Shown here: piece after piece, positions 54,785-64,000 of the stretch
How positions within the stretch are numbered: the stretch's first letter is position 1
Layout of the letters: every line of letters begins with the position of its first letter
Source of the DNA: Arthrobacter sp. H35-D1
GTDB lineage: Bacteria > Actinomycetota > Actinomycetes > Actinomycetales > Micrococcaceae
DNA: 64,000 nucleotides
Direction of reading: 5' to 3'
Assembly: GCF_030063185.1 (NCBI RefSeq)
Contig: NZ_JASISP010000002.1
Coordinates: forward strand, 88,828-152,827
Notes under the pieces: generated by a model
The model's input: only the letters and a program-made list of their open reading frames with translations
The model's database searches: none
What the model was told of the DNA's origin: nothing
Made by a program: the position numbers and the translations under genes

Positions 54785-55822
54785 CTAGCTGGGGCGGGCG
54801 TAGGTCTCCCATTTGTGTGCCTGGTGCTCGCCGTCGACCATGCGGACGGTTCCCGACTTTGACCGCATCACGATGGATTGGGTCAGCACCTTGCCCTTGT
54901 CGTAGCGCACCCCGCGCAACAGGTCGCCGTCGGTGATGCCGGTGGCGGCAAAGTAGCAGTTGTCGCTGGTGACGAGGTCGTTGGTCGACAGGACCCGGTC
55001 CAGGTCGTGCCCGGCGTCGAGCGCTTTCTGCTTCTCGTCGTCGTCGGTGGGCCAGAGGCGGCCTTGGATGACGCCGCCGAGGGTCTTGATGGCACAGGCC
55101 GTCACGATGCCTTCCGGAGTGCCGCCGATGCCCATGAGCGCATCGACGCCGGTGCCGGCGCGGGCTGCGGCAATGGCGCCCGCCACGTCGCCGTCGAGAA
55201 TGATTTTGGTGCGGGCCCCGGCGTCGCGGATGTCCTGGATGAGGGTTTGGTGGCGGTCGCGGTCAAGGACCATGACCGTGAGCTGGTTGACCTTGACACC
55301 CTTGGCCTTCGCGATCAGGTGCAGGTTTTGCTTCACGGGCAGGCGCAGGTCCACCATGTCGGCGGCTTCGGGCCCTGTGACAAGCTTTTCCATGTAGTAC
55401 ACGGCGGAGGGGTCGAACATGGTGCCGCGTTCGGCCACGGCCAGCACGGCCAGGGCGTTGTTGATGCCCATGGCCGTCAGGCGGGTGCCGTCGATGGGAT
55501 CCACGGCAACGTCGCACTCCGGGCCGGACCCGTCGCCGACAACTTCACCGTTGTACAGCATGGGGGCTTCGTCCTTCTCACCCTCACCAATGACAACAAC
55601 GCCGTTGAAGTGGACGGTGGCAAGGAGCGCGCGCATGGCGTCCACAGCGGCGCCGTCGGCCAGGTTCTTCTCCCCAAAACCAACCCAGTGGCCCCCGGCA
55701 ATGGCTGCCGCCTCGGTGACGCGCACCAGCTCAAGGGCCAAGTTGCGGTCCGGTTCGTCGTCGCCCACGGCGAGCGAACGGGACAATTGCGAATAATTCA
55801 TCTGCGAATTCTTGTGAGCCAC
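54785..55822 (-). CDS. glpX: Class II fructose-1,6-bisphosphatase
   Basis: 345-aa gluconeogenic phosphatase of the GlpX type. Motifs: [28 protein letters not shown] (metal and phosphate site), [16 protein letters not shown] [14 protein letters not shown] and [23 protein letters not shown] 55822 gives a family-like N-terminus ([11 protein letters not shown]); ATG 55801 is the alternative. Upstream, 174 bp separate it from the divergent DUF4245 gene. Confidence 0.92.
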   Translation of the reverse strand: MAHKNSQMNYSQLSRSLAVGDDEPDRNLALELVRVTEAAAIAGGHWVGFGEKNLADGAAVDAMRALLATVHFNGVVVIGEGEKDEAPMLYNGEVVGDGSGPECDVAVDPIDGTRLTAMGINNALAVLAVAERGTMFDPSAVYYMEKLVTGPEAADMVDLRLPVKQNLHLIAKAKGVKVNQLTVMVLDRDRHQTLIQDIRDAGARTKIILDGDVAGAIAAARAGTGVDALMGIGGTPEGIVTACAIKTLGGVIQGRLWPTDDDEKQKALDAGHDLDRVLSTNDLVTSDNCYFAATGITDGDLLRGVRYDKGKVLTQSIVMRSKSGTVRMVDGEHQAHKWETYARPS

Positions 55823-55997
55823 TTGTAAACCCCATTGTTTAGGTAGGTGCAGTCTTGACGTGCGCGGCGGCGCGCACCCTGCCATTTTTTTGCTACTCCA
55901 TCAATCATAGGCGACGCCGTCCCCCCAGTCCGCGTGATGTAGCACACGTCCGGCCGCTCGTGGTAAATTGTTCGCCCGTTTCTGGGAAGATGGTCTG

Positions 55998-56657
55998 GTG
56001 AGCGATTCCAGTCCCACCCCTCCCGTCAAGCCGGTCATTGCCGCCGGCGCCGCCAAACGCGCCAACGCCTCCGTGATCGGCATGCTGCTGGCCATGTTCT
56101 CCACTGTGGCCATTGTCCTGGTCATTGTGTGGCTCAATCCGCAGCAAAACGCGGAGAGCTACCGGCCCCGCATCGACGTCGCAGGGGTCTCGGCCAATGC
56201 AGCCGACACTGCGGGCTTCACGCCGGTGGCCCCCGCGCTGCCGGAAGGCTGGTCCGCCAACTACGCGCGCTGGAATCCGGCCGGCGCCGACGGGGTCTCG
56301 TTTTGGGATGTTGGCTACGTGACGCCAAACAACACCTTCATCGCCCTGCGCCAATCCGGCACAGCCAATCCAACCTGGACCGCCACCCAAGCGCAAAACG
56401 CCCCTGTTACGGGCACGCGCACCGTGGGCGGCCGCGATTGGGAACTCCGTGATAAACCTAAAGGTGAACGCAGCTTGGTTTTGGTCAGCGATGGAACCAC
56501 CATTGTGCTGACCGGCGAAGCGGACTTCAAGGACTTCGACGTCCTGGCCGGCGGCGCCAGCAAACTGCTCGACGCCGAGGCGGGGAACCCGGCATCCGGC
56601 GGCAACCATGCCAGCAGCACCCCAACCAGCACCCCAGCACAGAAGGACAGTAAATAA
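55998..56657 (+). CDS. DUF4245 domain-containing protein
   Basis: 219-aa actinobacterial protein with one membrane anchor near residues 25-48 (SVIGMLLAMFSTVAIVLVIV) and an extracytoplasmic domain (LPEGWSANYARWNP, FIALRQSGTAN, DGTTIVLTGEADFKDFDVLA). The GTG at 55998 has GGGAAGA ahead. Function unknown. Its stop and the carbonic anhydrase start overlap (TAATG), and it sits divergent from glpX as in related genomes. Confidence 0.85.
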   Translation: MSDSSPTPPVKPVIAAGAAKRANASVIGMLLAMFSTVAIVLVIVWLNPQQNAESYRPRIDVAGVSANAADTAGFTPVAPALPEGWSANYARWNPAGADGVSFWDVGYVTPNNTFIALRQSGTANPTWTATQAQNAPVTGTRTVGGRDWELRDKPKGERSLVLVSDGTTIVLTGEADFKDFDVLAGGASKLLDAEAGNPASGGNHASSTPTSTPAQKDSK

Positions 56658-57316
56658 TGCACGGTGGAGAAGACGGCAACATCAACGCAATTTCAGGTCA
56701 TCCGAAGACTCCCACCCAGGCTTGGCAAACGCTGATGGCAGGCAATGCCCGGTTTGTGGAGGCCAGCTCCTCCCACCCCAACCAAGATGCCGCACGCCGC
56801 AGCTCCCTGGTCTCCACCCAGCACCCCTTTGTCATGATCTTCGGCTGCTCCGACTCGCGCCTGGCCGCCGAGATCATCTTCGACCTGGGCCTCGGCGACG
56901 CTTTCGTGGTCCGCACCGCCGGCCACGTCATCGACAACACTGCGCTCGGTTCGCTGGAATACGGCGTCGAGTACCTGGGCGTGCCCCTGATCGTGGTCCT
57001 TGGCCACGACAGCTGCGGCGCGGTCACCGCCACGAAGGGCGCCGTTGCCACGGGCCAGATGCCGGCCGGTTTCATCCGCGACCTCGTGGAGCGCATCACC
57101 CCGTCGGTGCTCACGTCCCTGCGCAACGATCCCGACAGCAGCATCGGCGACATGGTCGAGGAACACGTGAAGCAGACGGCCTTCCGCCTCGTGGAAAACT
57201 CCCCCATCATCGCCAATGCGGTGGCACGGCAGAGAACCGCCGTCGTCGGCCTGACCTACCGCCTCAACGACGGCCGCGCCGACCTCGTCTACAGCAACGG
57301 CTCCATCGGCCTCTAG
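56657..57316 (+). CDS. Beta-carbonic anhydrase
   Basis: 219-aa zinc enzyme converting CO2 and bicarbonate. The zinc site is visible as CSDSRLAAE and GHDSCGAV, and the family start PTQAWQTLMAGNARFVEAS is present. It follows DUF4245 without a gap; a terminator hairpin lies downstream. Confidence 0.92.
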   Translation: MHGGEDGNINAISGHPKTPTQAWQTLMAGNARFVEASSSHPNQDAARRSSLVSTQHPFVMIFGCSDSRLAAEIIFDLGLGDAFVVRTAGHVIDNTALGSLEYGVEYLGVPLIVVLGHDSCGAVTATKGAVATGQMPAGFIRDLVERITPSVLTSLRNDPDSSIGDMVEEHVKQTAFRLVENSPIIANAVARQRTAVVGLTYRLNDGRADLVYSNGSIGL

Positions 57317-57382
57317 CCCGAGCCCAGCCTGCGAATTCCCACAGCCAGGGCAGTCCCCGGCCCTCGCCTTCCCACCGACTGG

Positions 57383-57424
57383 CCGGGCACGACGGGGGCA
57401 CTTGACTGCCGCCGTCGTGCCCGG
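57383..57424 (+). terminator. Terminator hairpin after carbonic anhydrase
   Basis: CCGGGCACGACGG pairs perfectly with CCGTCGTGCCCGG around a 16-nt loop, 67 bp after the carbonic anhydrase stop. Confidence 0.75.
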
Positions 57425-57478
57425 TTCAACAGGGCCCGGCTTTTTGGCTCTGCCCACGGCGGCGATATGGTGTATAAC

Positions 57479-58909
57479 ATGACTGATAATGCTGCCGCTA
57501 GCGCACAAGAGTTCCGCATTGAACACGACACCATGGGCGAGGTCCGGGTTCCGGCCAACGCCCTGTACAGCGCCCAGACCCAGCGGGCCGTGGAGAACTT
57601 CCCGATCTCCGGCATGACGCTGGAGCCGGCCCACATTGCCGCCTTGGCGCGCATCAAGAAGGCCGCCGCCACCACCAACGCCGAACTGGGCGTCCTGGAT
57701 GCCGAACTGGCCCGCGCCATTGAGGCGGCAGCAGATCTTGTCGCGGCAGGCGGCTACGACAGCGACTTCCCGATCGACGTGTTCCAGACCGGTTCGGGCA
57801 CCTCGTCCAACATGAACATGAACGAGGTTCTGGCGACGCTGGCCAACAAAGCGCTGGCAGCGGGCGGCTCCGAGAAGAGCGTCCACCCCAACGACCACGT
57901 CAACGCCTCGCAGTCCTCCAATGACGTGTTCCCCACCTCCGTGCATGTGGCGGCAACCTCCGCACTGATCAACGGCTTGGTCCCGGCTCTGGCCTACCTG
58001 GCCGAGTCGCTGGAGCGCAAGGAATCCGAGTTCGCCACCGTGGTCAAGTCCGGCCGCACCCACCTGATGGATGCCACCCCCGTGACGTTGGGCCAGGAAT
58101 TCGGCGGCTACGCAGCGCAGATCCGCTACGCCATTGAGCGTGTGGAGTCCTCCCTGCCGCGCGTGGCCGAAGTCCCGCTGGGCGGCACGGCCGTTGGCAC
58201 CGGCATCAACACCCCTGCCGGCTTCCCGCAGCGCGTGATCGCCTTGCTGGCCGAGGAGACGGGCTTGCCGTTGACCGAGGCCCGCAACCACTTTGAGGCC
58301 CAGGCCAACCGCGACGGCCTCATCGAGGCCTCCGGCCAGCTGCGCAACATCGCCTACTCCATCATGAAGATCAGCAACGACCTTCGCTGGTTGGGTTCGG
58401 GCCCCAACACGGGCCTGGGCGAAATTTCCATCCCCGACCTGCAGCCGGGCTCCTCCATCATGCCGGGCAAGGTCAACCCCGTGATCTGCGAGGCCGCCAT
58501 CATGGTGGCCGCCCAGGTCATTGGCAACGACACCACCATTGCCCTGTCCTCCACCAATGGCGCCTTTGAGCTGAACGTGGGCATCCCCGTCATGGCCGCC
58601 AACCTGCTGCAGTCGATCCGCCTGCTGACCAACACCTCGCGCATCATGGCGGACAAGATGGTGGACGGGCTCACCGCCAACGTGGAGCGTGCACGCTTCC
58701 TGGCCGAGGCCTCGCCGTCCATCGTGACGCCGCTGAACAAGTACATCGGCTACGAAAACGGCTCCAAGGTGGCCAAGCACGCCATCAAGGAGGGCCTGAC
58801 CATTCGCGAAGCCGTGCTGGCGCTGGGCTTTGTGGACCGCGGCGAGCTGACGCTTGAGCAGATGGACGCCGGCCTTGACGTGCTGGCCATGACCCGCGCC
58901 CCGCAGTAA
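57479..58909 (+). CDS. fumC: Class II fumarate hydratase
   Basis: 476-aa TCA-cycle enzyme interconverting fumarate and malate. Motifs: [48 protein letters not shown] and the signature [14 protein letters not shown] 57479 is preceded by TATGGT (57466-57471) at 7 nt with no ribosome site; ATG 57467 lies inside that box and is unlikely. Confidence 0.93.
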   Translation: MTDNAAASAQEFRIEHDTMGEVRVPANALYSAQTQRAVENFPISGMTLEPAHIAALARIKKAAATTNAELGVLDAELARAIEAAADLVAAGGYDSDFPIDVFQTGSGTSSNMNMNEVLATLANKALAAGGSEKSVHPNDHVNASQSSNDVFPTSVHVAATSALINGLVPALAYLAESLERKESEFATVVKSGRTHLMDATPVTLGQEFGGYAAQIRYAIERVESSLPRVAEVPLGGTAVGTGINTPAGFPQRVIALLAEETGLPLTEARNHFEAQANRDGLIEASGQLRNIAYSIMKISNDLRWLGSGPNTGLGEISIPDLQPGSSIMPGKVNPVICEAAIMVAAQVIGNDTTIALSSTNGAFELNVGIPVMAANLLQSIRLLTNTSRIMADKMVDGLTANVERARFLAEASPSIVTPLNKYIGYENGSKVAKHAIKEGLTIREAVLALGFVDRGELTLEQMDAGLDVLAMTRAPQ

Positions 58910-59097
58910 CCAGCGACTCCAATGCGCTAAGAGAGCCACCCGGGGACCCGCTGCGAGCTTGCGAGTGGTGGGAGGTGGCGAACGGGCGGGACGCCACCTT
59001 TGAAACACAAGGGGCCTCCCGCCGTCGTGCTTTAAGCGCTGCGGCCTTGAGAGGTGTGCTGCCAGGAGCTGTGCCGAACCCCACGAACAATAAATTA

Positions 59098-59132
59098 TGC
59101 ACTTTGATAGATTTAGTGCAAACTTATACTTT

Positions 59133-59147
<15 letters not shown>
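59098..59147. promoter_or_regulatory. Operator and promoter region of the TetR-efflux pair
   Basis: TGCACT (59098-59103) and AGTGCA (59115-59120) form an inverted repeat, with a further AGTGCA (59142-59147) in direct orientation. TATACT (59125-59130) looks like a -10 box between them and TTGATA (59104-59109) a possible -35. The arrangement suits autoregulation by the TetR protein encoded immediately downstream. Confidence 0.6.
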
Positions 59148-61465
<2,318 letters not shown>

Positions 61466-61477
61466 GGTTGCGTTGAA

Positions 61478-61529
61478 ATGGTGTGTGCCGCCGTCGTACT
61501 TCTTCACGTACGACGGCGGCACGCACCAT
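61478..61529 (+). terminator. Terminator of the TetR-MFS operon
   Basis: GTGCCGCCGTCGTAC-TTCTTCAC-GTACGACGGCGGCAC, extended by GTG/CGC pairs on each side to about 20 bp, with a few Ts after it. One of the strongest hairpins in the window. Confidence 0.85.
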
Positions 61530-61578
61530 TGGTGGTTCAACCACCGCGTAGACTGTTCAGCTGGACACAAGGAGATGC

Positions 61579-61983
61579 ATGGATTACGACACAGTTGAAC
61601 TGCTCGTTGGCGCAGCGCTGGCTTTTATTCCGGTGATCGTGCTGGTCTTCGCTGGACTGTGGTGTTTGAAGAAAGCCCGGGTCCGGATGGCCCTCTACGT
61701 CGTCGCCGGGTTGCTGGCTTCCCTGGCCTATGGCCGGTTCGCGGCGCACTTGGCCTTCATGATCTTCCCGCCACCGCTTGACCCGGCCTACGCAGGCGAG
61801 GGCAGTCTGGACCCCAGAGGCATGATCCTGCTGTTCGGCGCCATGGTTGGTTGTGCGGCGGGCTTGATCACCACCATCGTGTTTGGCGTTTTGAGCCTGC
61901 TCCCGCAGCTGCGGCGAAAGCGCGCCGACGGCCAGCGAACAGGCACAGGCGGCACTCGCCGGGCTCCACACAGAGCCGGCTAG
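61579..61983 (+). CDS. Hypothetical three-helix membrane protein
   Basis: 134-aa protein, not recognised. Hydrophobic segments near residues 8-30, 37-62 and 80-107, a basic C-terminus. ATG 61579 has AAGGAG at a good distance and TAGACT (61547-61552) further up as a possible -10. It converges on, and overlaps by 4 bp, the Nudix gene. Confidence 0.7.
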   Translation: MDYDTVELLVGAALAFIPVIVLVFAGLWCLKKARVRMALYVVAGLLASLAYGRFAAHLAFMIFPPPLDPAYAGEGSLDPRGMILLFGAMVGCAAGLITTIVFGVLSLLPQLRRKRADGQRTGTGGTRRAPHRAG

Positions 61984-62450
61984 CGCTGGAAGTTTGGCGC
62001 GCCGTCGAACGCTATTGCGCGCTGAATGCACGCGAGGTGGCCGGGTCGCAGCGGGGGCAGCTCGTCGACGCCGAACCAGCCGACGGCGAGGGATTCGTCG
62101 TCGTTCACTCGGGCCGTGCCACTGACGTGGCGGGCGATGAACTCGATGTTCAGGAAGTCGCAGACGTCGCCGTTGGGAAACGTCACTGGCCCCACGGCCA
62201 CCACGCCGAGCAGCTGCTCTATCTTGGCAACCACGGCCGTTTCCTCAAAGATTTCCCGCACCAGGCCGGGCCCCGGCTCCTCCCCCGGATCCAGAATGCC
62301 CGTGATCAACGCCCAGCCGCCGGTGTCGGAGCGTTCCCCGAGCAGCACCCGGCCCTCGGCGTCGAACACCACGCCTCGCACTCCTGGCAGCCACAGGGGA
62401 TCGTGGCCGATTTTTTCGCGCAGCTTGAGAATGAAGTCCGGTGATGCCAT
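61980..62450 (-). CDS. Nudix hydrolase
   Basis: 156-aa pyrophosphohydrolase. The Nudix box is GILDPGEEPGPGLVREIFEE, then TAVV; the usual Gly after EE-x is Ala. ATG 62450 is 6 nt after a minus-strand TAGGCT box, a leaderless-type start. The substrate is unknown; many relatives hydrolyse NADH or damaged nucleotides. Confidence 0.85.
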   Translation of the reverse strand: MASPDFILKLREKIGHDPLWLPGVRGVVFDAEGRVLLGERSDTGGWALITGILDPGEEPGPGLVREIFEETAVVAKIEQLLGVVAVGPVTFPNGDVCDFLNIEFIARHVSGTARVNDDESLAVGWFGVDELPPLRPGHLACIQRAIAFDGAPNFQR

Positions 62451-62502
62451 GGATCCAGCCTATCCGGGCCGTCCCACCCGGTAAGGGTTGGCCGGGGGAA
62501 CG

Positions 62503-63012
62503 TCAACCGGGGACAAGGACCATCACGGCAAGGGCCCCGGCCAGCATTGACGGGCCAAACGGAATGCTGGATTTGGCGGTGCCGCGGCGGCTCGCCATCA
62601 GGGCAAGGCCCCACAGCCCGCCGGCGACGAACCCGGCAGCCGCTCCAAGCAGCACGTGCTGCCAGCCAAGGAAGCCCAGGAACAGGCCCAGGACTCCCGC
62701 CAGTTTGACGTCGCCAAACCCCATCCCGGCCGGGTAGGCGAACCACAACAGCCAGTACAGGGCAGCCATCGCCACGGCCCCGCCAACGGCGTTGAGCAGG
62801 TGGTGCGGGGTTCCGGCAGCCAACGCGGCCGCCAGCAACAACACCCCGGCAATAGGGTAGGCCGGCAGAACGTAGCGGTTGGGCAGGGTGTGGGTGCGGA
62901 TGTCGATGACGCTCAGCAATACGGCCAGCCACAGCAGGTACAGGCAAGCTGCCACGGCGCACAGGAACGCGAACAAACTGCTGTCCCACATCTCCGTCAG
63001 CCGTGCCACCAT
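62503..63012 (-). CDS. Prepilin peptidase, A24 family (CpaA/TadV-like)
   Basis: 169-aa membrane aspartyl protease with about six helices. The catalytic motifs are SVIDIRTHTLPNRY (first Asp) and GMGFGDVKLAG (GxGD, second Asp). Short form without the N-terminal methylase half. ATG 63012 is 6 nt after a minus-strand TAGCAT box. Pilin genes are not in the window, so they must lie elsewhere. Confidence 0.87.
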   Translation of the reverse strand: MVARLTEMWDSSLFAFLCAVAACLYLLWLAVLLSVIDIRTHTLPNRYVLPAYPIAGVLLLAAALAAGTPHHLLNAVGGAVAMAALYWLLWFAYPAGMGFGDVKLAGVLGLFLGFLGWQHVLLGAAAGFVAGGLWGLALMASRRGTAKSSIPFGPSMLAGALAVMVLVPG

Positions 63013-63080
63013 AGCGCGATGCTACGCCATGGCACCGGGATTCGGGGCGGTTTTTGCGTCCTCGGGGCTAAGCTGTGGAC

Positions 63081-63887
63081 ATGAATGCCTCCATTTACAC
63101 CGCCACTACTTTTCGGCACCTGTGCCGCTCCTCCCCGTGGCGCTGGCAAACTGTGCGCTTTGAGCTGCACCGCAAGTTTCCGGCCGCGGCCGACGGCGCT
63201 GCCGGCACCAGTTGGATGCCCGGCGGCGCCGGACACGCGGACGCAGGACCGGTGCTGGCGATGAACTGCTGGGTCCGCCGGCCCGGCGCGCTCCGCGTTG
63301 AAACGCTGGACGGGACGTTGCTGGCCAGCACCACCAAGATCAACGAGTCGCGGGACACCTTGTTCATCAGCGGCAACCGCAAACCGTGGCTGTTGCAGCC
63401 CTCGCTCGTGAACCCCGTCAAGGACGACAACGGCTTCGTGGTCCGTCGCCCCGAAGCACGCTACGGGGAACCGGCCTATGGCACAGGGCGGAGCGCGGCC
63501 GCCCTTGACCCCGTGGAACTGGCAGGAGAACGGCCCGTCCCCTTGGAATTCCCGTTTGCCAATGTGGCCGAGATCGAGGATGTTGCCGTGCTCTCCCACC
63601 ACGGGCGCGAGGCTGTTGAGGCCGTGCTGACGCCCAACTCGAGCTACGTTCCGGTCTTTGCCGATGCACCCCTGCTGTTCCCGGGCCGCACCGCCGTCCG
63701 CATTGATGTGGAAACGGGGATTTGCGTGGCCTCCCAGTCCCTTGACGGTCCCACGGCCGGTGCCGGACACTGGATCCTGCTGCACGGCGTCGATGAATAC
63801 ATGCTCGACGACCTCTTCGAAGAAGTCAGCATGGGCCTGACGGATGTGCGGTCCCACATCCCCTGGGACCTCGGGCCGGACTCCTAG
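63081..63887 (+). CDS. Hypothetical actinobacterial protein
   Basis: 268-aa soluble protein, not recognised. N-terminal WRWQTVRFELHRKF and a C-terminal acidic end (EYMLDDLFEEVSMGLTDVRS). ATG 63081 follows TAAGCT (63069-63074) by 6 nt, a leaderless-type start (GTG 63075 is inside the box). Divergent from the prepilin peptidase gene. Confidence 0.7.
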   Translation: MNASIYTATTFRHLCRSSPWRWQTVRFELHRKFPAAADGAAGTSWMPGGAGHADAGPVLAMNCWVRRPGALRVETLDGTLLASTTKINESRDTLFISGNRKPWLLQPSLVNPVKDDNGFVVRRPEARYGEPAYGTGRSAAALDPVELAGERPVPLEFPFANVAEIEDVAVLSHHGREAVEAVLTPNSSYVPVFADAPLLFPGRTAVRIDVETGICVASQSLDGPTAGAGHWILLHGVDEYMLDDLFEEVSMGLTDVRSHIPWDLGPDS

Positions 63888-63895
63888 GCCCCTCC

Positions 63896-64000
63896 TCCGG
63901 ACTCAAAGTCCCCTCCGCAGGACTCAAAGTCCCCGCGGCCGGGCGGGAGGGCCGTCGCGGGTGCGGGAGGGGGGTGGGGGGGGGGGGGCGGGCGGCGGCG
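63896..64000. other. Repeat and G-rich tail at the window end
   Basis: GGACTCAAAGTCCCC occurs twice (about 63899-63913 and 63922-63936), each with a GGACT/AGTCC dyad. The final 40 bases are almost only G and C, with a run of fourteen G near 63976, unlike the rest of the window. This may be a poor-quality contig end. Confidence 0.55.

Noticed and set aside
53718..54812. A minus-strand frame with three 21-residue repeats (LARFFRNLASVGPST)
   Set aside because: The repeats come from the 63-bp tandem array, which is open in several frames because 63 is a multiple of three; the rest is antisense to femAB.

Overview
This is a high-GC actinobacterial chromosome segment, most likely from the Micrococcaceae and Arthrobacter-like. 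The evidence is a WhiB regulator, a Pmt-type protein O-mannosyltransferase divergent from rsmI, DUF3499/Trm112/SahH linkage, a WhiB-glycosyltransferase-DUF5719 block, a FemAB-type peptidoglycan bridge enzyme, an actinobacterial class II fructose bisphosphatase, and many genes with a TANNNT box 6-7 nt before an ATG or GTG (leaderless transcripts). No rRNA, tRNA or CRISPR array was seen.

Layout. 1-11 kb is core: tatD; the moxR-DUF58-transglutaminase operon; a succinate-semialdehyde-type dehydrogenase; and the divergent pair rsmI/pmt. 11-20.7 kb is an accessory zone full of decay. It holds a three-gene membrane/DUF6544 operon whose last gene is split by a 1,057-bp element carrying only a DUF6431 gene, a GNAT remnant, a type II toxin-antitoxin pair, a SRPBCC-family gene split by a complete IS1595-type element, a frameshifted membrane gene, and a frameshifted IS1380-type element. 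20.7-24.9 kb is conserved membrane and envelope genes (TIGR01906, SGNH hydrolase, SpoIIM-like, RDD). 24.9-32.7 kb is accessory again: an internally deleted metallo-hydrolase remnant, a 15-bp inverted-repeat segment, a translationally coupled DUF6398 pair, and an ABC exporter beside a wrecked histidine kinase and an intact response regulator.

32.7-64 kb is mostly core. It has an L,D-transpeptidase; the sahH-Trm112-DUF3499 group with a divergent metallopeptidase; a DUF222/HNH (13E12-type) protein; WhiB, a giant GT2 membrane protein and DUF5719; GtrA; purK-purE-LCP; manA-femAB; glpX; DUF4245-carbonic anhydrase; fumC; a TetR-DHA2 efflux pair; Nudix; and a type IV prepilin peptidase. Several clusters serve the cell envelope: O-mannosylation, LCP ligase, Fem bridge enzyme, L,D-transpeptidase, mannose-6-phosphate supply and a GtrA flippase-like protein.

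Three things stand out. First, two insertions (DUF6431 element and IS1595-type) can be removed on paper at their target duplications, and this restores the broken reading frames exactly. The DUF6431 element has TGT...ACA ends, subterminal repeats and a 5-bp duplication but no recognisable transposase. Second, short tandem arrays occur repeatedly: in-frame inside proteins (for example twelve LVP units in a metallo-hydrolase) and in the gaps between convergent genes, where the last unit may contain the gene's stop codon. Third, leaderless promoter signals are frequent enough to decide many start codons.
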